Below are positions 58,607 through 64,000 of a stretch of DNA of 64,000 bases, one piece after another. The stretch lies in assembly GCA_017416145.1 (NCBI GenBank), contig JAFQDD010000003.1, positions 62,001-126,000 on the forward strand, written 5' to 3'. Positions within the stretch are counted from its first letter, which is position 1. The number at the start of each line of letters is the position of its first letter. The translations under genes were made by a program, and so were the position numbers. Under the pieces are notes generated by a model. That model was given only the letters and a program-made list of their open reading frames with translations. It searched no databases and had not been told where the DNA came from. The DNA comes from Spirochaetaceae bacterium (GTDB taxonomy: Bacteria; Spirochaetota; Spirochaetia; Treponematales; Treponemataceae).

Positions 58607-59905
58607 TTACTCCGCCGAGAAGAACATAACAACTGGACTAGAACCTCTAGCTTTTATCAAATTATCTTTGATAGAAGCTTTTGTTCCATCTTCCAATCGA
58701 ATACCATTTTCTTCGATTTTGTACAAAAACACAACTTTTTCGCCGTTTTTGTCAAAAGTAAATGAAAAAGCACCATCGTAAATAAAAGCCAAAGAAGCAT
58801 CCAAGAAATAATCAAAAACCACAGTTCCAGATGAACCAGAATTTTTAGGAATAACATTTGGTGAAAGAAGTTGATATCCACTCCAAACAAATCGATTACC
58901 ATCTTGGAATTGTAATGTTCCATAGTTTGAACTTGAAAATTGATGAGAAATTTCTTGAATATTTGAATAAAGAGTTTCTCTTCGCTTTATTTCATCTTGA
59001 ATAATTTTATCTACAGATTCATCTAGAGCAATTAAATTTGTAGAAATAATCAATCCTTTTTCATTTGGAGATTGAATTGTAATCAATTTGCTATTTTTGA
59101 TGATTACGGATAAATTTGTACCAAGAATTTTGTAGTTTTTTTCTGAAATCTTTTCTATTCCTGTGTATGGAACATTAACATTTATATCAGAAGTTTTGAA
59201 GCGAACATTTCCAGATTCCACACCAAAATCAATTGCTGGAACTGATGAAATAACATCAAGATTGATTCTCTGGCGTTTTATCATTGTTTCGTAATTTTCT
59301 GGATACCATTTTGTAGCAAGTAAGGTTTCAAGTTGAGTATCAACTGCTTCTACTTCTTCATCAACTACAATTTCTTGAACTTCTGTTTCATCAAAAGGAC
59401 GAAGATTGTAAGAAAAACACCAACCTAAAGTCCCGTCTTTTGCAAGAACCCGTAGCCAATCTCCTTCCATAGCCTTTCCACCAGACATAACTGGCTGACC
59501 TTCACCTTTGTACAGAATCTTTATCACTTCATCTTTTCTAAGACGATAAACTTGTTTTGAAGTATTTACTGCTGCTTCACGCATTGGAAGTCCGTCTAAA
59601 GCAACTTTTGCGTAAATATGCTTGTATTCTGAATATTTTGAAGCTATGGATTCTATTTTTCCTTTTGACACTGGATCTGTAATTTGCCAAAGAGGAACTT
59701 CGATTCTTTCATCTTCTGTATGAGTTCCAATTACGTAAGTTTGGCTAATATTTGATTTAATATAGACTGGAACTATTTCTCCGTCCTCAAGATTATATTC
59801 AGGAACAGACCACAAAAGCACTCCATATCCCATCAATTTTGAACAAGAGCAAAATATTAAACTTGATATTAAAATTAAAATACAAAACTTAACAATATTT
59901 TTCAT
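58607..59905 (-). CDS. Lipoprotein with SH3-like domain
   Basis: 432 residues. Lipobox near IFCSC; the segment VALDGLPMREAAVNTSKQVY...GWCFSYNLRPFDE (about 98-170) looks like a bacterial SH3 domain, suggesting binding to peptidoglycan or protein ligands. The remainder is strand-rich with no recognised family. Translationally close to the ABC-F gene. Confidence 0.72.
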   Translation of the reverse strand: MKNIVKFCILILISSLIFCSCSKLMGYGVLLWSVPEYNLEDGEIVPVYIKSNISQTYVIGTHTEDERIEVPLWQITDPVSKGKIESIASKYSEYKHIYAKVALDGLPMREAAVNTSKQVYRLRKDEVIKILYKGEGQPVMSGGKAMEGDWLRVLAKDGTLGWCFSYNLRPFDETEVQEIVVDEEVEAVDTQLETLLATKWYPENYETMIKRQRINLDVISSVPAIDFGVESGNVRFKTSDINVNVPYTGIEKISEKNYKILGTNLSVIIKNSKLITIQSPNEKGLIISTNLIALDESVDKIIQDEIKRRETLYSNIQEISHQFSSSNYGTLQFQDGNRFVWSGYQLLSPNVIPKNSGSSGTVVFDYFLDASLAFIYDGAFSFTFDKNGEKVVFLYKIEENGIRLEDGTKASIKDNLIKARGSSPVVMFFSAE

Positions 59906-60041
59906 AATTTACCTTATCTTATAGCATATCACAAACAAATAGTTTCTTCTATAGATTTGAATAGAGATTTTCAAAATCAATTTTGAAAAAGTGTTTATAT
60001 TTTCAATTTCAAAACTCGTATACAAAAAAAACAATAAAGTA

Positions 60042-60047
60042 TATAAT
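60042..60047 (+). promoter_or_regulatory. murE: -10 element close to the murE start
   Basis: TATAAT ends 9 nt before the ATG at 60057; a weak -35 TATACA lies 17 bp upstream (60019-60024). The mRNA leader would be only about 3 nt and there is no Shine-Dalgarno. Confidence 0.5.
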
Positions 60048-60056
60048 TTCTTTGCT

Positions 60057-61634
60057 ATGAAAAAGAATTTTAAAGACTTACTTTTATCAACATTAGATAA
60101 ATCACAATATAGTTTTGTTTGTGGAGAAAATCAAAATCCAGAAATTGAAAATCTTGTTTTTGATTCACGAAAAGCCACTGAAAAAACTTTGTATTTTGCT
60201 TGGACTGGAGTTCACGTTCACGGAAACAGTTTTATTTCAAAAGCTATTGAAAATGGATGTAAGGCAATTATTTTTGAAGAAGATGAAAATCATCTTGTTT
60301 CAGAGGATGCAAAAAATCTTGCCAAAGAAAAAGCTGTTACCCTTGTAAAAGTGGAAAACGCCCGTTTTGTAATGTCTGGTCTTGCTTCCCATTTTTACGA
60401 TGAGCCTTCCAAAAAGCTAACCTGTATTGGGGTAACTGGCACAGAGGGAAAAAGCACCACAGTTTATTTGATTTGGCAACTTTTACGCAGCATGGGAAAA
60501 AAAGCTGGTTTTATTTCTACAGTGGATTTTTCTTTGGGAGAAGAAGCAATTCCAAATCCAGAACATCAAACAACTCCTGAATCCACCATTGTGCAGGAAA
60601 AACTTTACCAAATGGTGGAAAATGGTTGTGAGTTTGCTGTGGTAGAATCTAGTTCCCACGGGCTTTCAAAGCGAACCAACCGTCTTGGAGATGTGGATTT
60701 TGATGTTGGAGTTATGATGAACGTAACCAGCGAACACTTAGAATTCCACGGAACTTACGAACAATACAGAGATGATAAGGCTAATCTTTTTGAAAACTTA
60801 AATCTTTTTGGAGTTGTAAACGGGGACGACAAAGCTTCTTCTCTTTTTGCTTCCAAAACAGAAAAACCTGTTTATAGTTTTATAAAAGACAAAACTTCAG
60901 CCAAAGAGATTTTTACTGAAAATTACTTTATGACTGATATTAAGTCAGATGCCAAAGGCGAAGACTTTTCTCTAGAAGTTATAAATCAATGTGATATAAA
61001 AAAACTTGAGGATTTTCGCATTGATTTACCAGGTACTTTTAACGTATACAATTCAACAGCAGCAGCTATTGTGGTTTCAAAGTTGCTAAACATTACTTTA
61101 GAAGAACTAAAACCTGCATTAAAAGCTCTAACTCCAGTAAAAGGCCGTATGACAGTTGTGGACGAAGGCCAGGATTTTGAAGTTATAGTAGATTATGCTC
61201 ACACTCCTTCAAGTTTTGAAACAATTTTTCCGCCACTACAAAAACGCCTTGCAGAAACCACAAAGGGAAAACTCTTTGTTTTATTTGGTTCAGGTGGAGA
61301 GCGGGATACAAAAAAACGGCCAGAACAAGGCCGAATTGCAGAAAAATACTGCGATTACGTGATTTTAACCGACGAAGATCCACGAGGCGAAAATCCTATG
61401 GATATTTTGGAAGATATTGCAAAGGGCTGCACAAACTCTGTGCGAGATGAAAACCTATTTTTGATTCCAGACCGACCAACAGCTATTCAAAAAGCTTTTT
61501 CTATGGCAAAAAAAGGTGATATTGTGCTTCTCTTAGGAAAATCCCACGAAAACTCAATTATCTATAAAGACTACGTAATGCCTTATGATGAGATATCTGA
61601 AGCACGGAAGTGGATTTTAGCTTTGAAAAGCTAG
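60057..61634 (+). CDS. murE: UDP-N-acetylmuramoyl-tripeptide synthetase
   Basis: 525 residues from the ATG at 60057; an in-frame ATG at 59991 lies upstream of the promoter and is rejected. ATP loop GVTGTEGKST, TTPES, and the C-terminal ligase motif DEDPRGENP. Adds the third stem-peptide residue. The DEDPR motif keeps the Arg of DAP-type enzymes but not the usual Asn; treponemes are reported to use ornithine, so specificity needs testing. Confidence 0.93.
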   Translation: MKKNFKDLLLSTLDKSQYSFVCGENQNPEIENLVFDSRKATEKTLYFAWTGVHVHGNSFISKAIENGCKAIIFEEDENHLVSEDAKNLAKEKAVTLVKVENARFVMSGLASHFYDEPSKKLTCIGVTGTEGKSTTVYLIWQLLRSMGKKAGFISTVDFSLGEEAIPNPEHQTTPESTIVQEKLYQMVENGCEFAVVESSSHGLSKRTNRLGDVDFDVGVMMNVTSEHLEFHGTYEQYRDDKANLFENLNLFGVVNGDDKASSLFASKTEKPVYSFIKDKTSAKEIFTENYFMTDIKSDAKGEDFSLEVINQCDIKKLEDFRIDLPGTFNVYNSTAAAIVVSKLLNITLEELKPALKALTPVKGRMTVVDEGQDFEVIVDYAHTPSSFETIFPPLQKRLAETTKGKLFVLFGSGGERDTKKRPEQGRIAEKYCDYVILTDEDPRGENPMDILEDIAKGCTNSVRDENLFLIPDRPTAIQKAFSMAKKGDIVLLLGKSHENSIIYKDYVMPYDEISEARKWILALKS

Positions 61635-61644
61635 TAAACTTTAT

Positions 61645-61692
61645 GAGGGGAGGAACACCAACTACTTTCGAAGCGTAGGTTTTCCTCCCCTC
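61645..61692. terminator. Long hairpin after murE
   Basis: GAGGGGAGGAA (61645-61655)/TTCCTCCCCTC (61682-61692), perfect 11 bp, extended by ACC/GGT. No U tract follows, so termination would be weak. Confidence 0.5.
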
Positions 61693-61699
61693 AAACTCC

Positions 61700-61890
61700 C
61701 CACTTTTCCTTGCACGACCAAAGACCTTGCCGGTCTCTGGACTCTGGCACGAGAAGTTGATTGAGGATATTTGGGGATTCTTAGCTTACGTGATTGGGAT
61801 TGATGTTAGGAATGGCTCTGTCGAGCATTCCGTGTTTATAATGTTATTGAGTTGATAAAAACACGGTCATTGAGCGAAGTCGAAATGACC
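61700..61890. repeat. Cluster of palindromes between murE and ddl
   Basis: At least three further hairpins: GGAATGGCTC (61809-61818)/GAGCATTCC (61823-61831); CCGTGTTT (61830-61837)/AAACACGG (61859-61866); and GGTCATT (61865-61871)/AATGACC (61884-61890), the last with gagcgaagtcga inside. More GC-rich than flanking genes. Looks like accumulated repeat units; no gene is visible. Confidence 0.65.
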
Positions 61891-61910
61891 AAAATGTATA
61901 AAAACAAAAC

Positions 61911-61943
61911 AATTCTTAATTCTGCATTCTGAATTCTGAATTA
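61911..61943 (+). repeat. AATTCTT/AATTCTG repeat upstream of ddl
   Basis: Imperfect heptad repeat (AATTCTTAATTCTGCATTCT and continuing). Its reverse complement occurs right after ddl at 63076-63107. Confidence 0.7.
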
Positions 61944-61959
61944 CCTTGGAGGTTTTATT

Positions 61960-63072
61960 ATGAATATTGCAATTTTATATGGTGGAAAAACTGGGGAACA
62001 TGAAGTTTCTATGGTTTCTGCAAGTTCTGTAGCTCGAAATATCGACGCTACAAAGCATAATATCAATTTAATATCAATTACAAAAGAAGGGCTTTGGTAT
62101 TTGCAGCCAGTTTCTGAATTGGAAAAAGTGCAAAATGATTCAAAAGCTATTTTAAGCGACAAACCAACTGAAAATCAAATTGTGGTAATTCCAGGAGCTG
62201 GTACAAAATCTGGACTTTGCAAAATATCCAACGGAAAAACCGAAGCTCTACCAACTGACGTAGTTTTCCCTGTTTTACACGGAACTTACGGAGAAGACGG
62301 TCTTGTGCAGGGTTTGCTAGAAATGGCAGAGCTTCCATACTGTGGCTGCGACGTTATGAGTAGCGCCCTTTCTATGGACAAAGAAAAAACTAAACAAATT
62401 TGGGAAAACGCTGGACTTCCAGTGGTTCCATATATCACAATCAGAAAAACCGACCGAGAAAACCAAGCCACATTTGAAGCAATCATCAAAAAAAGCGAAC
62501 GGGATTTTGAATGGCCAGTTTTCATAAAACCTTGTAAAGCAGGTTCTTCTGTTGGAGCAAACAAAGCTTCAAATAAAGAAGAATTTGTAAAAGCTGTAGA
62601 CGACGCTCTTTTGTGGGATGACAAAATCCTAGTAGAAGCCTTTATCAACGCCCGAGAAATCGAGTGCTCTGTAACAGGTTTTAGAGAAATTGCCGCCTAC
62701 ACTCCAGGCGAAATTGTTCCAAGCCACGAGTTTTACGACTACGAAGCAAAATATCTAGACCCAGAAGGTGCCGCCCTAAAAATCCCAGCAGATTTAGACG
62801 AAGAAAAAATCCGAGAAGTTCGGGACATTGCCATAAAAGCCTTCAAAGCCCTAGACGGATGTGGCTGCTCACGAATCGACTTTTTCCTAGATAAAGACAA
62901 AGGCAACTTCTACCTAAACGAAATAAACACAATGCCAGGTTTTACAAATATCAGTATGTTCCCAAAACTATGCGAAGCCTCAGGTCTTCCATACCCAGAC
63001 CTACTAGAAAAACTAATGGCTCTAGGAATAGAACGCTTCAACGCCACCAGAAGCCTGAAAACTAGCATATAA
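61960..63072 (+). CDS. ddl: D-alanine--D-alanine ligase
   Basis: 370 residues; makes D-Ala-D-Ala for peptidoglycan. YGGKTGEHEVSMVSA at the N terminus, HGTYGEDG, PCKAGSSVGANKA, and EINTMPGFTNISMFPKL at the end. GGAGG before the ATG. Flanked by inverted copies of the AATTCTT repeat. Confidence 0.96.
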   Translation: MNIAILYGGKTGEHEVSMVSASSVARNIDATKHNINLISITKEGLWYLQPVSELEKVQNDSKAILSDKPTENQIVVIPGAGTKSGLCKISNGKTEALPTDVVFPVLHGTYGEDGLVQGLLEMAELPYCGCDVMSSALSMDKEKTKQIWENAGLPVVPYITIRKTDRENQATFEAIIKKSERDFEWPVFIKPCKAGSSVGANKASNKEEFVKAVDDALLWDDKILVEAFINAREIECSVTGFREIAAYTPGEIVPSHEFYDYEAKYLDPEGAALKIPADLDEEKIREVRDIAIKAFKALDGCGCSRIDFFLDKDKGNFYLNEINTMPGFTNISMFPKLCEASGLPYPDLLEKLMALGIERFNATRSLKTSI

Positions 63073-63075
63073 TAT

Positions 63076-63107
63076 AATTCAGAATGCAGAATTATGAATT
63101 AAGAATT
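63076..63107 (-). repeat. Inverted copy of the AATTCTT/AATTCTG repeat downstream of ddl
   Basis: Read on the minus strand it begins AATTCTTAATTCATAATTCT and continues into TGCATTCTGAATT, matching the copy at 61911-61943. Confidence 0.7.
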
Positions 63108-63204
63108 TTGAAAACTGAAAAAAGCCATGTTATTGCTAGATAAAATCGAAGCAATTTCTACTAAATTCAGAATAAAGGATTTAGAAAATAATTTTTGATT
63201 TTTA

Positions 63205-63312
63205 TGGGCGTTTCGGCTAAAGCCGTGGGACTGCTTTAGCCGTCGGCTGTTCCGCCCTTTGCCTACTCGGCTCATTCCTTGGGCTTCGCCCAAGGAACTA
63301 CGGGGCTCCATA
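63205..63312. repeat. GC-rich palindromic segment
   Basis: CGGCTAAAGC (63214-63223)/GCTTTAGCCG (63233-63242) and TTCCTTGGGC/GCCCAAGGAA (63275-63297), followed by a GGGGCTCCATAGCC-type end. Sharply higher GC than the neighbours. Related in style to 22895-22970. Confidence 0.6.
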
Positions 63313-63328
63313 GCCTAACGCGGAAAAG

Positions 63329-64000
63329 CTACCTATCACTTTTTTTCAAATTACAATCTGTGCAGAGCATTTGCAAGTTTTCTAAAACAGATTTTCCGCC
63401 TTTACTCCAAGGAACAATGTGGTCTCCAGCCATTTCTGAAAATTCAAAATGATTTTTACAAATTGGGCAGATTCCACCTTGTTGTTCATAAACAGTTCTT
63501 TTGTCGCGGTCCAAAAATGAGCGAATACTCAAATGCTTTTCTTTACCATCAAAAACGTAATAATAAATCCCCGATTTTTTTGTAACATCTTCATCAGCCA
63601 TCAAAGCCGCAACTTTTTCTTCCAGATTCACAGGATTCAAATTTTTTCTATCTTTTCCAAGTCCGTTTTGCGTATCGTGATAAGAATTATACAAAGTTCC
63701 CCATTCAATTCCCTTCATTTCCTTACGATATTTTGGAAACAAAGCCACAACCCAATGAATTACACTCTGAAAATAAAGCCAAAGTTCCGTAGCGTCCCTA
63801 TCATTTTGATGGGTTCCCATATAATTACAAATCAACGCATCATCACTTCCCGCAAACCACCCAATCGCCTTTTCCAAAAGTTCCTGACGAATAGGAGAGC
63901 CTGCAACATATTTATCACTCAAAAGTTTTGCCGCACAATTAGACTTAGAAAAAATCTTTTTTGCTTCCGCCGTCCAACTTCCAGCATAAACCGCATTCCG
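63329..64000 (-). CDS. DUF262-like protein with C-terminal HNH nuclease, 5' end outside window
   Basis: 223 residues visible; the frame is open to the right edge, so the in-frame TTG at 63922 is not taken as the start. The C-terminal HNH module is complete: CPIC, GDHIVPWSKGG, then NLQMLCTDCNLKKSDR. The upstream part (AVYAGSWTAEAKKIF, ELWLYFQSVIHWV, DEDVTKKSGIYYYVFDGKEK) matches the pattern of DUF262-associated HNH proteins, related to GmrSD-type modification-dependent nucleases. A defence role is inference. Confidence 0.75.
   Translation of the reverse strand, partial: RNAVYAGSWTAEAKKIFSKSNCAAKLLSDKYVAGSPIRQELLEKAIGWFAGSDDALICNYMGTHQNDRDATELWLYFQSVIHWVVALFPKYRKEMKGIEWGTLYNSYHDTQNGLGKDRKNLNPVNLEEKVAALMADEDVTKKSGIYYYVFDGKEKHLSIRSFLDRDKRTVYEQQGGICPICKNHFEFSEMAGDHIVPWSKGGKSVLENLQMLCTDCNLKKSDR

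Noticed and set aside
59991-60056. Upstream ATG of murE as translation start
   Set aside because: It adds 22 residues unlike MurE, lies upstream of the TATAAT at 60042, and the ATG at 60057 begins at the domain.
61700-61760. tRNA-like or small RNA gene in the murE-ddl gap
   Set aside because: Hairpins are present, but no acceptor stem/T-loop pattern of a tRNA and no promoter plus terminator pair can be recognised.

Overview
The window is a stretch of AT-rich bacterial chromosome, almost entirely coding, that reads as a spirochaete of the genus Treponema (probably a gut, rumen or oral species rather than T. pallidum). The call rests on many spirochaete-type exported lipoproteins with loose lipoboxes, an LpoB/COG3014/LPP20-like lipoprotein cassette, a PilZ protein, a long-form GlyA, an FAD synthetase without a canonical kinase domain, and general housekeeping content. 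The species cannot be fixed from the sequence alone. I see no tRNA, rRNA, CRISPR array, prophage or intact insertion sequence.

Layout. 1-11059: mostly minus strand, with a PilZ protein, CPBP protease (plus), thiN, exonuclease, phosphohexomutase, trpS, patatin/beta-barrel protein, trmB, a lipoprotein and a degenerate GHKL-like protein. 11215-18716: plus-strand pair consisting of a membrane protein and a 1847-codon frame joining DNA polymerase IV to a very large exported barrel-like protein. 18721-24102: murI, pentapeptide protein, a metallo-hydrolase with an altered metal motif, glyA under a ZTP riboswitch, and tgt. 24120-30735: lptG/lptF-type permeases, dut, M16 peptidase, pnp and rpsO. 30756-38018: the classical rimP-nusA-infB-rbfA-truB-ribF cluster running into rpsO-pnp. 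38233-42128: small accessory pair, ackA, a lipoprotein, patatin. 42311-46586: adk, CYTH, DUF975, sppA, galK on plus. 46647-49258: response regulator, recX, rplM-rpsI, small membrane protein. 49377-59905: aldo/keto reductase (plus), then TSUP transporter, lipoprotein cassette, M20 peptidase, galE, ABC-F and an SH3-like lipoprotein on minus. 60057-63072: murE and ddl on plus. 63329-64000: a truncated DUF262/HNH protein.

How genes work together. Translation and RNA turnover dominate the centre (nusA, infB, rbfA, truB, rpsO, pnp, plus rplM-rpsI, trpS, trmB, tgt). Cell-wall synthesis is represented by murI, murE, ddl and an LpoB-like lipoprotein. Sugar metabolism is represented by galK, galE and phosphohexomutase, and acetate fermentation by ackA.

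Most unusual signals: (1) the DinB/exported-protein frame; (2) two copies of a ~125-bp three-hairpin element, with compensatory changes, before ribF and before rpsO; (3) five promoters whose -10 box ends 6-7 nt before an ATG that lacks a Shine-Dalgarno, suggesting leaderless mRNAs; (4) structured leaders before pnp, rimP-nusA, rplM and glyA; (5) AATTCTT-type repeats placed as an inverted pair around ddl.
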